Shown: positions 22,717 to 30,708 of the stretch, in pieces
Numbering within the stretch: the stretch's first letter is position 1
Layout of the letters: each line of letters starts with the position of its first letter
Assembly: GCA_029263015.1 (NCBI GenBank)
Contig: JAJCYI010000199.1
Coordinates: forward strand, 1 to 61,429
DNA: 61,429 bases
Origin: Saprospiraceae bacterium
GTDB lineage: Bacteria; Bacteroidota; Bacteroidia; Chitinophagales; Saprospiraceae
Direction: 5' to 3'
Notes under the pieces: generated by a model
What the model saw: the letters and a program-made list of their open reading frames with translations, nothing else
What the model was told of the DNA's origin: nothing
Database searches by the model: none
Program-made: the position numbers and the translations under genes

Positions 22717-23389
22717 GTTATTAGGCGCGAGGCGTGAGGCGCGAGTTCTCCGAAGTCAACTCGCGCCTAGCGCCTCGCAACTAGCGCCCCTCCTGCTTTT
22801 GATCGCGATTGGATGCACGCAAGGCACGGAACGCGAGCGGGCGTTGGCTGCGGTTTCGGTTGCAGTGGCGTCGGCGACGTGTGATGTCATCACGTGGACA
22901 GGGGAGTTGCCTTTGTCGGGGGAGTTACTAGGCGCGAGGCGCGAGGCACTAGCTCTCGGAAGCCAACCCGCGCCTCGCGCATCGCAACTAGCGCCCAGCG
23001 CCCAGCGTCTGACACCTACGATCAACTGGCGAAGAAACTTTGCCGAAGCAGTACGCGAATCAGGAAAGACCGGAAAACCAGTGCTTGCCCATTGCATGTC
23101 GAGCAGTTGCGGACCATGTCGACAGCTCGAGCGCACCATCTTTCGCGACTTGAAGTTTATTAAAGCAATCAATACACAGTTCGTTGCTGTAAAGGTTAAC
23201 GAAACGACTCACCCAAAGCTCGCAGACGAGTTGGGTGTTGCCTATGTGCCGACCGATTACGTGCTGGTTGTCGATGGGAGCCGATGGCGATCGGTCTACC
23301 GCAACGAAGGGGCTCCACGAAATACGAAATCTTACCTAGCTGCTCTCAAGGTGTATTTGAAAGCAGCACACACTAACCGAAGGAGTTGA
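22700..23389 (+). CDS. Thioredoxin-like lipoprotein carrying two inserted repeats
   Basis: 229 aa from ATG 22700 (aaggagg ribosome site). The C-terminal domain is thioredoxin-like with SSSCGPCRQLE (CGPC at 137-140) and a cis-proline region YVPTDYVL. A lipobox-type LLLLIAIGC (C39) predicts a lipoprotein. Two copies of a GC-rich palindromic repeat are inserted in frame, one between the start and the hydrophobic core of the signal peptide, one between residues about 75 and 100. The domain would reduce or exchange disulfides outside the membrane. Confidence 0.75.
   Translation: MRWLLELLGARREARVLRSQLAPSASQLAPLLLLIAIGCTQGTERERALAAVSVAVASATCDVITWTGELPLSGELLGARREALALGSQPAPRASQLAPSAQRLTPTINWRRNFAEAVRESGKTGKPVLAHCMSSSCGPCRQLERTIFRDLKFIKAINTQFVAVKVNETTHPKLADELGVAYVPTDYVLVVDGSRWRSVYRNEGAPRNTKSYLAALKVYLKAAHTNRRS
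22717..22789 (+). repeat. Palindromic repeat copy A, inside signal peptide
   Basis: 73 bp starting gttattaggcgcgaggc with a perfect 10-bp inverted repeat ggcgcgagtt (22738-22747) / aactcgcgcc (22758-22767). It is homologous base for base, with roughly one difference in five, to copy B 207 bp downstream and lies in the same reading frame. Confidence 0.75.
22924..22996 (+). repeat. Palindromic repeat copy B
   Basis: 73 bp starting gttactaggcgcgaggc, aligned without gaps to copy A and ending with the same tcgcaactagcgccc motif. The central stem is partly decayed. Related sequence recurs at 51175-51202 and 51658-51706. Confidence 0.75.
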
Positions 23390-23391
23390 CG

Positions 23392-23787
23392 ATGGATGCG
23401 AAGAAGATTTTAGTTTTGGCGATCGCACTGATTGCGATTGGACTGGCGACGTTTCCGGGCGACCGAGACGCGCAAGCGAATGCAGAGATTACTCTCTGCG
23501 CAGCGATCGCTGGCGACGTCGGCGAGTACGACACGAGCGTGCCTGATGCGAACCAAGTTGCAGAGACGCAAGCGACGGCAAACGCAACGTGCGCCAAGTG
23601 CGGACGTGCTCGGAGTCAATCGAAAGCGTCGGGTGGTAATTCGTATACGGGCGAAGGAGGCGGGTCGATTCTGATACGCCGGCAAAAACGATTCCAGCGA
23701 GTGGCGACCGCGTCTGGTGGTGGCGGGATTGTTTGGGGGATACGTCAGAACCGAGCCCAGCGAGTGGCTAGCCGACGCGGCTGGTAG
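23392..23787 (+). CDS. Secreted basic protein
   Basis: 131 aa from ATG 23392 (aaggag ribosome site). A clear signal peptide (KILVLAIALIAIGLATFPG) leads to a low-complexity Ala/Thr region, one CAKCG pair, glycine stretches and a basic tail with the repeated RVA-S and NRAQRVASRRG motifs. No family recognised. It sits between the thioredoxin and holin candidate, so it may act in the envelope. Confidence 0.5.
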   Translation: MDAKKILVLAIALIAIGLATFPGDRDAQANAEITLCAAIAGDVGEYDTSVPDANQVAETQATANATCAKCGRARSQSKASGGNSYTGEGGGSILIRRQKRFQRVATASGGGGIVWGIRQNRAQRVASRRGW

Positions 23788-23807
23788 TTGTGAACACTTT
23801 TGAGAGC

Positions 23808-23837
23808 GCCCGTCGTCTGCTTAGGCAGATGGCGGGC
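23808..23837 (+). promoter_or_regulatory. 13-bp hairpin before holin candidate
   Basis: gcccgtcgtctgc pairs with gcagatggcgggc over 13 bp (two G-T pairs) with a ttag loop. No T run follows, so it is not an intrinsic terminator; it may control translation or stability of the mRNA for the next gene. Confidence 0.55.
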
Positions 23838-23863
23838 CATGCAAAACAATGCACGGGAAAGCA

Positions 23864-24211
23864 ATGATGATTGCCGCAGAAATAGCCGCCATGATTGCGG
23901 CCATCTATCAGCCTGCACTTGCGCAGTCCACCGGATCGATGCCTGCGCTCCCGTGGGGAGCGCAGTTGGGGGTGATCGGGCTGATGGGCGGTCTACTTTG
24001 GTGGCAGATGGCAAAAGTACAGCCCGCCGAATCAAAGCGCCACAGTGAAGACATCGATAGGATGCTGCAAGTGCAAAAAGACTGCTCCGACGACATTAGT
24101 TGCGACATCAAAGAAATGACGAGCGAGATCAAACATATGCGAAGTGATTCACAAAAGATTTACAACACGATGCAGCAGCGACCCTGTCTGCATGACAGAC
24201 CGAGCCAATAG
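23864..24211 (+). CDS. Holin-like membrane protein
   Basis: 115 aa from ATG 23864 (gggaaag upstream; ATG 23849 and 23867 are alternatives, a dual-start pattern known in holins). Two hydrophobic segments are visible: IAAEIAAMIAAIYQPALA near the N-terminus, which might instead be a signal peptide, and LPWGAQLGVIGLMGGLLWW. A charged, helical cytoplasmic-type C-terminus with two cysteines follows. Layout and place in the cassette fit a class II-like holin; there is no family match to prove it. Confidence 0.5.
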   Translation: MMIAAEIAAMIAAIYQPALAQSTGSMPALPWGAQLGVIGLMGGLLWWQMAKVQPAESKRHSEDIDRMLQVQKDCSDDISCDIKEMTSEIKHMRSDSQKIYNTMQQRPCLHDRPSQ

Positions 24212-24213
24212 TT

Positions 24214-24519
24214 ATGGACCAATCCGACCTCAACGACCTGCGGAGTTATGTCGCCGAATACGACTTAGTAGCGTCCATTCCAATGTTTGACCCAGTGCGA
24301 TCGGCCAAGCAATGGCGAGCGACTGACGTGATGCTCAAGTCGTTAGGACACCATGCGGAAGCGGGCATGACCGGTCGCAGGTTACGACGTGCGGCGATGG
24401 CGGACGCTCGCAAAGAAGTCGGGTTTAACATCGCGATCTGGATGATGCTCTTTCGGATCATTGCGGAGCTAGCTCCGATTGTGATTCGCTGGTGGAAAAA
24501 ACGAAGGGAAAACCAATGA
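24214..24519 (+). CDS. Hypothetical protein with C-terminal membrane segment
   Basis: 101 aa. A soluble N-terminal part is followed by one hydrophobic helix near the end (FNIAIWMMLFRIIAELAPIV) and a WWKKRRENQ basic tail. It is the last gene of the secreted/membrane cassette and is ATGA-coupled to the beta-helix protein. Could be a lysis accessory. Confidence 0.5.
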   Translation: MDQSDLNDLRSYVAEYDLVASIPMFDPVRSAKQWRATDVMLKSLGHHAEAGMTGRRLRRAAMADARKEVGFNIAIWMMLFRIIAELAPIVIRWWKKRRENQ

Positions 24520-25628
24520 TAATCGATATCGAAAAAGACTTGGGTGCTACTGGGTACACCGACCCTAACGTTACATCTCCTATCCTATGTGATACACAGT
24601 TTGCTGAGGCCATAGATAGAATTAAAGCATCGGGTCGAGCTGGTGTTATCCAGTTACCAGCCAAGACGTTTTATACCAGCGTACCGATTCAAGCGACCAA
24701 TGTACCTGGATTAGAGATACGTGGTATCGGTGGCCATCGTCGTGCGAGACGAGAATACACGGATCAATGGCTTGAGGAACTCGGGGCGGGATCGGTCATT
24801 AGACAAACCGATGAAACGCAACATATCGTCTCGATCAAGACTGTCACTCAAGGGCACGATACGAGCCTGCGTCTCAAAAACATCATGCTACGCGGCTACG
24901 TGGCAAACAAACAATTCAATCCGTCTAACGCGGCTGGCGTGTTTATCGACGACAGCGAAACCTGGATGGCTGGGATCGAATTCGATAACGTGTTTATTCG
25001 CGAGAAAACCTACGGCATCCGAACCAACATCCACACGAATACCCTCAAGTCAAAAGGCGTCGGTCTATTTGAGATACATAATTCAGACATTGCCGATTGC
25101 TTCTGGGGCGTGTTGCTCGATGGGCTGAACGGCACGAACACGACGATACGATTTCGCGATAGTTCGATTCGATCGAACGGCATCTTCTATGAAGCCGAAG
25201 CCAATTACGACAGTGAAGAACTGGGCGGCGGTATCCTTCTAAGAAAATGCAGCAACCCAACGATTGTGGATTGCACGCTTGAGGCCAATTCGACTGGCAT
25301 CCGTATGCACTACTGCAAAGGCGGAAAAGTATCGGGCAACTATTTTGAACGCAACAGCACTTGTGCGATCAATGCCGAGGATTGTGCGGGTATCGACATG
25401 GGAAGTCAATACTCGTCGGTACAGCAACCACAATCTAATCTAGTCGGTGACCTGGAAGATCACGCACATCTAATCCGACTGAAAAACTGTGAGTCCATTG
25501 GCCTCGACAATTGCTACAGCCGTCAGAACAGCGGGCACTCCGACGTAGCGTTTGCAACGGTAGTCGATGCTGGTGGAAATAAAGACATTGGCGGCAATGT
25601 CACAACGCCTAATTACGTAGCAGGTTAG
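24516..25628 (+). CDS. Parallel beta-helix tailspike-like protein
   Basis: 370 aa from the ATGA-coupled start. After a leader with DTQFAEAIDRIKASGRAGV, typical of pectate-lyase-like tailspikes, the protein shows repeated strand-turn units with Asn, Asp and Gly turns (for example IVDCTLEANSTGIRMHYC and VSGNYFERNSTCAINAED). This is the pattern of right-handed parallel beta-helix (pectin-lyase fold) proteins that bind or cut surface polysaccharide. It would be a receptor-binding or depolymerising tail fibre. Confidence 0.72.
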   Translation: MIIDIEKDLGATGYTDPNVTSPILCDTQFAEAIDRIKASGRAGVIQLPAKTFYTSVPIQATNVPGLEIRGIGGHRRARREYTDQWLEELGAGSVIRQTDETQHIVSIKTVTQGHDTSLRLKNIMLRGYVANKQFNPSNAAGVFIDDSETWMAGIEFDNVFIREKTYGIRTNIHTNTLKSKGVGLFEIHNSDIADCFWGVLLDGLNGTNTTIRFRDSSIRSNGIFYEAEANYDSEELGGGILLRKCSNPTIVDCTLEANSTGIRMHYCKGGKVSGNYFERNSTCAINAEDCAGIDMGSQYSSVQQPQSNLVGDLEDHAHLIRLKNCESIGLDNCYSRQNSGHSDVAFATVVDAGGNKDIGGNVTTPNYVAG

Positions 25629-25631
25629 AAC

Positions 25632-26294
25632 ATGGCCGACATCACAAGCAATTTGGTATGGCATTTGAAGTGCGACGAAGAGGCTGGTGCTACGTCGATG
25701 CTCGATTCGGCGAGTGGGAACAACCCCAACTTGATCATTGGGCCCCCTATCTTTGGCGGTGCTGGTAAGTTTGGAAACGCTATAGATTGCGACGGAGCAA
25801 CAGTCGCGTATGCGAAGGCTCCAAATTTAATCACGTTGTCTGCGGATTTCACCATTGCATTCTGGATGAACACATCCGACCTGACGACAAAGCAATACCC
25901 GATAGGTCAACACGCCGATGCGTTGCAGGGCGTTGAGCTTTTCAATTCAGCGATCAGTATGCGTTTTAACAGCCAATTTGCAACATCGATAATGAGCATT
26001 GCTGGAAAGGTGATCGTAGATACATGGGCACACATTGCGATTACTCGTATATCAGGTGCGATCAAGGGGTATGTAGGCGCGATTCAAGAAGGAACCGCGA
26101 GTAGTGCCATAACAGTTGTTCTCGACAAACTCGGAACATTCGGAGGAACTTTCACACCGTACTCTGGGCTACTAGACGACGTTCGGATTTACGATCGTGG
26201 GATGGCACCCGACGACCTTACGGCGTTGCTTAGCCCGTATGCGATCTCAGACAGATACAGACAGCAGCAATTACTAATCCCCTCAGCGGCCTAA
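25632..26294 (+). CDS. LamG-type lectin domain adhesin
   Basis: 220 aa, 3 bp after the beta-helix gene. The whole chain fits a concanavalin A/LamG domain: LVWHLKCDEEAG opening, FGNAIDCDGA, DFTIAFWMN, WAHIAITR, and LLDDVRIYDRGMAPDDL closing motif. Such domains bind glycans. With the preceding gene it probably forms the host-recognition apparatus. Confidence 0.78.
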   Translation: MADITSNLVWHLKCDEEAGATSMLDSASGNNPNLIIGPPIFGGAGKFGNAIDCDGATVAYAKAPNLITLSADFTIAFWMNTSDLTTKQYPIGQHADALQGVELFNSAISMRFNSQFATSIMSIAGKVIVDTWAHIAITRISGAIKGYVGAIQEGTASSAITVVLDKLGTFGGTFTPYSGLLDDVRIYDRGMAPDDLTALLSPYAISDRYRQQQLLIPSAA

Positions 26295-26304
26295 TACGGA
26301 GTCC

Positions 26305-26637
26305 ATGATGGAACGCGAATTTTACGATCAAGACCTAACGATCGGCACGGGTGCCGGAGACGCAACGGAAACCGTGCTCACCCCCGACCGCGCGTTCGGC
26401 ACCGTCCAGTTTCCGGCCGCCATGACCGGGACCAAGCTGTTGGTCGAATTACAAAACGGCAGCAACGGCACCTGGGGCGCAGCGCAGGATGCCGCAGGCG
26501 TCCAGTTGGAAATTCTATTCTCGGCCAACGCCGTGAAGAGGATCCCCGACGGAGCCTTTGGCGCTTCGAGAATGCGGTTCAAATCGGACGCCACCCAAAC
26601 CGCGGCCAGGACGTTCAACGTTCACGTAGAAAGCTAA
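26305..26637 (+). CDS. Beta-rich structural protein
   Basis: 110 aa (start may be the second Met at 26308). Composition and strand pattern (GTVQFPAAMTGTKLLVELQN, then MRFKSDATQTAARTFNVHVES) suggest a small virion or fibre-associated protein. It closes the adhesin group before the packaging genes. No family recognised. Confidence 0.5.
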   Translation: MMEREFYDQDLTIGTGAGDATETVLTPDRAFGTVQFPAAMTGTKLLVELQNGSNGTWGAAQDAAGVQLEILFSANAVKRIPDGAFGASRMRFKSDATQTAARTFNVHVES

Positions 26638-26702
26638 CCACGACACCATTTCAATATCAGTCGCAACGGGCGGCGGGCAAACCCACGGATGAGGACAAGA
26701 AA

Positions 26703-27743
26703 ATGAACACGGAAGAAACCACGCAAGAACGGCAGGATTACCTTTTCCTAGTGACCGACAACTTGATCCGCCAGCGGCAAATATGGGCCGACGACGCCGG
26801 TCTGCAGGGTCTGCCCATTGGCGGATCCCTCTGGATGGCCGCCGAGCAAGCGGTCGCGGCATTCAAGACGGGTAGTCTCCCCGCCAGTTGCCGCGGACTA
26901 TCCGACGCGGTCGCTCTATTCACTCGGCATTGGGAAGAGCACACCGCCCGAGCCGAAGTCGACCCGAAAGACGACCCCCTGCCAGGCGGCAACGTCTGGG
27001 GCGCACTCGACGCGGTGGCGGAAGCCCGCAAGGGATCCGATCCGCAAGGGATCCGAAAAATCGAACCCGTAGCCGACCTTGTGCAGCAGGGCGTCACCGA
27101 CGAGCAAATCGCGAAAATCTACAAGTGGAAAACCGACCTTGGGCATTGGGATATCCAGAAAGTCCGCGAGGCAAAGGCGAGCCCCGGTAAGTACGACGGC
27201 GAAGCCTACTACGAAGCCAAGCGACTGGAGCTGGAGAAAAAGAAAGTTCGCGAACGCGAAGAGGCCCTCTCGATGGCCAACCAGATTGCAGGAAAAAAAC
27301 CGACGACCTTAAAAGCAGGGCCAGAGTCGATCGAGACCCTTGCCGCCCAGGGGTTACTCGCGCCGCAGATTGCCCGCGTCAAAGCGGTCGAAGTCGAAGA
27401 CGTGCTCACCTATTGCCGAGAGCACGGAATCGTGCTCGACGGCATGGCACCCGTTCCTAAAGACGCTCCTGCCACCGAGGCGGCCCCCGCCTCAAATCGC
27501 GAACCCTCCCCCGAGCCGGTAGAGCAACCAGAGTACGAGGACGACGCTATCGACAGCCGACTAGACGATGAAGAGTTTGCCCCGCCCGAAGGAAATCCGC
27601 TCTCGATCGAGGACCAGGTTTTCAATGCGATCGACAATGACCCAGGGGCCAAACCAGGGGAGATTGCGAAAATGCTCCGGCTGACACCCCAAAAGGTGAC
27701 GGCCATCCTCAAGCGACGCGAAGAAATTGAACAGGTTCTTTAG
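26703..27743 (+). CDS. Hypothetical HTH-containing protein near packaging genes
   Basis: 346 aa. A helical N-terminal region, a charged coiled coil (about 180-200: RLELEKKKVREREEALS), and several possible helix-turn-helix units: DLVQQGVTDEQIAKIYKW, IETLAAQGLLAPQIARVKA and, at the C-terminus, KPGEIAKMLRLTPQKVTAI. Acidic, proline-rich linkers join them. It may be a DNA-binding packaging or regulatory protein; the adjacent gene is a better small-terminase candidate. A terminator follows. Confidence 0.5.
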   Translation: MNTEETTQERQDYLFLVTDNLIRQRQIWADDAGLQGLPIGGSLWMAAEQAVAAFKTGSLPASCRGLSDAVALFTRHWEEHTARAEVDPKDDPLPGGNVWGALDAVAEARKGSDPQGIRKIEPVADLVQQGVTDEQIAKIYKWKTDLGHWDIQKVREAKASPGKYDGEAYYEAKRLELEKKKVREREEALSMANQIAGKKPTTLKAGPESIETLAAQGLLAPQIARVKAVEVEDVLTYCREHGIVLDGMAPVPKDAPATEAAPASNREPSPEPVEQPEYEDDAIDSRLDDEEFAPPEGNPLSIEDQVFNAIDNDPGAKPGEIAKMLRLTPQKVTAILKRREEIEQVL

Positions 27744-27751
27744 CCGGAATA

Positions 27752-27813
27752 GGGGCCGCGGGGGGCAGTCGTCTGATAACAACCACCATCCGCGGCTCCC
27801 GTCGACTTTTTTT
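27752..27813 (+). terminator. Intrinsic terminator before terminase genes
   Basis: Stem ggggccgcgg (27752-27761) pairs with ccgcggctccc (27790-27800) with one bulge, followed by gtcgac and seven T. Separates the HTH protein from the terminase genes. Confidence 0.72.
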
Positions 27814-27832
27814 CTGAACCCTGGACACCACC

Positions 27833-28510
27833 ATGGCTAAAAAAAAACCTGCTGCGCGGAAGTCAAAGGCGGGATACCCCAAGGGGGGGCGCCCCGCGCC
27901 CGACCAGCACAAGATCGTCCCCGACGACTACGACGACATGGCCAAGCTGTACGGAACGGGATGTACCTTTGCGCAGATCGCCCGCAAGTACAACGTGGGC
28001 CCCAACGCGGTCGCCAACCATTTCAAGAACAACATCTTCCCGAGGATCCAAGCGTCTTCGGTCCGGTCACTCGAATCAGAGCTGCTGAAAATCACCGCGC
28101 TGGAGCGGGTTGCCTGGCAATGCTTCTATAGCAAGGAACCCTACGAACGTCGCGAGCTGGTTCGGAGTGAGATCGCCAAGCTCAAGGGCAAGACCGAGGC
28201 CCAGCGAAAAACGATCGAGAACTTACTGGAGCAATCGCTCACCACGGTCCACCGCCATCACGACAAGTCGCTACTCGACATCGTCGAATGGTGCATCGAT
28301 ACCCGGTGTAAACTCGAAGGCCACTACGCGGCCGTCAAAGTGCGAGTTCAGCACGAAGAATACCGCGTCGCTGGAAAATCACCCGCCGAAGGCATGTCGG
28401 ATCTTATGCAACGCATCCACACCAAGGTGCAAGACCGAAGGAAATACGAGGCCAGGCTGGAAGGCGAAGGCGTCGAATTCGGGAAGCTAGTCAAGCCGAG
28501 TAAGAACTGA
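27833..28510 (+). CDS. Terminase small subunit candidate
   Basis: 225 aa. A basic Lys/Ala start leads to an HTH (MAKLYGTGCTFAQIARKYNVGPNAVANHF), then a long helical region with coiled-coil character (about 80-150) and a basic end. The HTH-plus-oligomerising-helix layout and the place directly before TerL fit a small terminase, which recognises the packaging site. Sequence identity to a known TerS family is not visible. Confidence 0.6.
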   Translation: MAKKKPAARKSKAGYPKGGRPAPDQHKIVPDDYDDMAKLYGTGCTFAQIARKYNVGPNAVANHFKNNIFPRIQASSVRSLESELLKITALERVAWQCFYSKEPYERRELVRSEIAKLKGKTEAQRKTIENLLEQSLTTVHRHHDKSLLDIVEWCIDTRCKLEGHYAAVKVRVQHEEYRVAGKSPAEGMSDLMQRIHTKVQDRRKYEARLEGEGVEFGKLVKPSKN

Positions 28511-28515
28511 GATAC

Positions 28516-30201
28516 GTGATTTCTCAAGCCCCACCCACTGCCGAGGAAATGATAGCCCTAGCGGAAACCGATCCGGTCGTGCGAGGGTTTCTCGACTCCC
28601 TGGAAATGGAGAATAGTTTTTACGACTTTGTGCCGAGGCCAGACGACCCGGAGAATTTCGATCAGCAGCACTCGTTCTGCTTTGGCCGAGACCAGGTCGC
28701 ATTTATGATTGGCGGAAACGCCGCAGGGACGACTGAGGCCGCCGCGTTTAAGGCGGGGCAATTCTTAATCCACCAACAGCCACCGCCACGAAAGGACACC
28801 CCGTTCTGGATTATCGCCGAGACCTACGAGCAGGTGATGGACGTCTGCTGGGGTGAGAAACTCCTAGGCCACGGCCATATCCCCGACTGCGAAGTCAATT
28901 GGGACAAAGTTGCTTGGCACAGCGAAAAGCAAAACCGGCCCAAGAGTGTTCCCTTAAAACCTTGGCCCGAAGAGGTCGGTGGTAGCCCGACGAAAAACTG
29001 GCGACTAGAGTTCAAAAGTTACGAGCAGGGACGAAAGGCAATGCAGGCCAGGTCGATTGGCGGATTCTGGTTTTCGGAACAGTTCCCGCTCGATATCTTC
29101 CTCGAAGTGCTCCGCGGTTGTCGCGAGTATATGTTTCCGGGTGGTCAGTTCGCCGAGTTCACGCCCATCGACCCGGAGCTGTCGATCTGGGTCGAGAATG
29201 CGATGGAAGAACAGCCCAAAGGATGGAAGTTCTACCGAGCCAATACGAAAAAAAATGCCCCCAATCTTCAAGAGGGTTGGTACGAACAATTCTTTGCGCT
29301 GGTCCCGGACGAGCTGCGAGCGACTCGCGAGACGGGTGCCCTCGCTTCGTTTGAGGGAGTCATCTACCCGAGCTTCATTCCGGCCGTTCACGTCATCGAC
29401 GAAGACAAGTTACGGATCCCACCAGGCGTCCACCACGACATGGCGACCGACTGGGGCGCGTCGGCGGAACATCCGCAAGTAACCGTCTTTGGCTATTGCG
29501 ATTCGATCGGGAATTGGACGATCTACGACGAATACTGGTCAGCCGACCAAAGCAAGATCACCAAGGACCACGCCGAAGCGGTGCTCGATATCTGTGGGGC
29601 ATGGGGATGGCCGATCGACACTTACGAAATCGCGATCAGCAAAAGAAAGACCCGAGAGCTCCGAAAAGGGGAAGTCCTCGAACCGGGCGAAATCGCGCAC
29701 GAAATGCGACGGATCTCCCAAACACGAGATACGCTCTGGGGCATGAACTACGGTGACCCGGCCCGGCCTGGGGAAATCAACGAGTTTCTAAGGCGAGGCA
29801 TTCCGACACAGCGATCGAGAAATCAGGTCTACGCCGGAATCAACGAGGTGCGGACTAAACTGGGTTGCCACCCAGCGACCGGGGAGCCGGGGCTGAGGAT
29901 ATCCAGCAAGTGTAAGCACCTCATCGAGGAAATGCGGAAATACCGCTGGAAACGAGGGAAGCGACCCTCGTCGGGTTCGATCCTCAACCCCGCCGTGGCG
30001 ACCCCAATACCACTCAAGCGCGACGACGACACGGTCGACGCCCTGCGCTACCTGATTTACAGCAAGGCTCTCCCGTCGAACGAAACCATCAGTTCCACCA
30101 AAAAAAGTATCGGCGCGGCGGATCGAAAGTCGGTACAATTGTTTCGAGGCCGACTCGACCGAGCCATGCGAGGGGCGTCCGGTATCATCCCAGGTCGATA
30201 A
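28516..30201 (+). CDS. Terminase large subunit
   Basis: 561 aa from GTG 28516 (ATG 28549 is an alternative that still keeps the P-loop). The ATPase domain has FMIGGNAAGTTEAAAFKA (66-73 for the P-loop), in which the usual lysine is threonine, and a later FWIIAETYEQ strand. The RNase H-type nuclease shows MATDWGAS with the first aspartate, and DDDTVDALRYLI with the last. It cuts and pumps DNA into proheads. The next gene starts 1 bp after its stop. Confidence 0.85.
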   Translation: MISQAPPTAEEMIALAETDPVVRGFLDSLEMENSFYDFVPRPDDPENFDQQHSFCFGRDQVAFMIGGNAAGTTEAAAFKAGQFLIHQQPPPRKDTPFWIIAETYEQVMDVCWGEKLLGHGHIPDCEVNWDKVAWHSEKQNRPKSVPLKPWPEEVGGSPTKNWRLEFKSYEQGRKAMQARSIGGFWFSEQFPLDIFLEVLRGCREYMFPGGQFAEFTPIDPELSIWVENAMEEQPKGWKFYRANTKKNAPNLQEGWYEQFFALVPDELRATRETGALASFEGVIYPSFIPAVHVIDEDKLRIPPGVHHDMATDWGASAEHPQVTVFGYCDSIGNWTIYDEYWSADQSKITKDHAEAVLDICGAWGWPIDTYEIAISKRKTRELRKGEVLEPGEIAHEMRRISQTRDTLWGMNYGDPARPGEINEFLRRGIPTQRSRNQVYAGINEVRTKLGCHPATGEPGLRISSKCKHLIEEMRKYRWKRGKRPSSGSILNPAVATPIPLKRDDDTVDALRYLIYSKALPSNETISSTKKSIGAADRKSVQLFRGRLDRAMRGASGIIPGR

Positions 30202-30202
30202 T

Positions 30203-30598
30203 ATGTCCAACCAATTCCAGTTCACGACGGTTTGCTGCGGGGGACCGCTTGACGGCCTGCAATTCACGAAGGAAACCGGAGAAACCGCGTTCAAATACCT
30301 GCGGGCTGGCGGATGCGAAGTGATGGAGGGCGACTGCTTGGTGACCGCTAATGCCACCGTCGTCGAAGACTGCTATTATCTGATGACGTTCATGCTCGCC
30401 TGGCCGAGTGGGTACCTCTGGCGATACACAACATGGATACACGAATCGTTACTCCCAGTAGACCAAGAAAACATAAATCACGTCATGGGGAGCATTCACC
30501 CGAGCGACTGCCACGTAGATCGACATTACGTCAAAGAACTCGATCAGCCACCGACGACACTTTTCCGCTACGGACACGTCGTCCTTAGTAGAAACTGA
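30203..30598 (+). CDS. Hypothetical protein after TerL
   Basis: 131 aa. Beta-rich with a CCGGPLDG opening, of a kind often seen in small phage proteins, several cysteines and conserved aromatics. It starts 1 bp after the TerL stop. Unknown function. Confidence 0.5.
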   Translation: MSNQFQFTTVCCGGPLDGLQFTKETGETAFKYLRAGGCEVMEGDCLVTANATVVEDCYYLMTFMLAWPSGYLWRYTTWIHESLLPVDQENINHVMGSIHPSDCHVDRHYVKELDQPPTTLFRYGHVVLSRN

Positions 30599-30624
30599 GA
30601 TAAACCCCAGAGCTTGACAATCCA

Positions 30625-30644
30625 CGTCCCGTAACGGGCCGGTC
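30625..30644 (+). repeat. 20-nt leader hairpin, copy 2
   Basis: Identical to 19691-19710 (cgtcccgtaacgggccggtc) and likewise followed after a few bases by a nested-hairpin terminator. An upstream cttgaca at 30613-30619 resembles a -35 box but no matching -10 is seen. Confidence 0.6.
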
Positions 30645-30650
30645 CATTGG

Positions 30651-30695
30651 CCGAACGTCGCGCACCTATTGGTGTGCTACGTTCGGTCTTTTTTT
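30651..30695 (+). terminator. Intrinsic terminator before head genes
   Basis: ccgaacgt (30651-30658) pairs with acgttcgg (30679-30686), with an inner gcacc/ggtgtg hairpin, and is followed by tc and seven T. The T run ends 14 bp before the next start codon. Confidence 0.8.
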
Positions 30696-30708
30696 ATGCG
30701 ATTGCATC

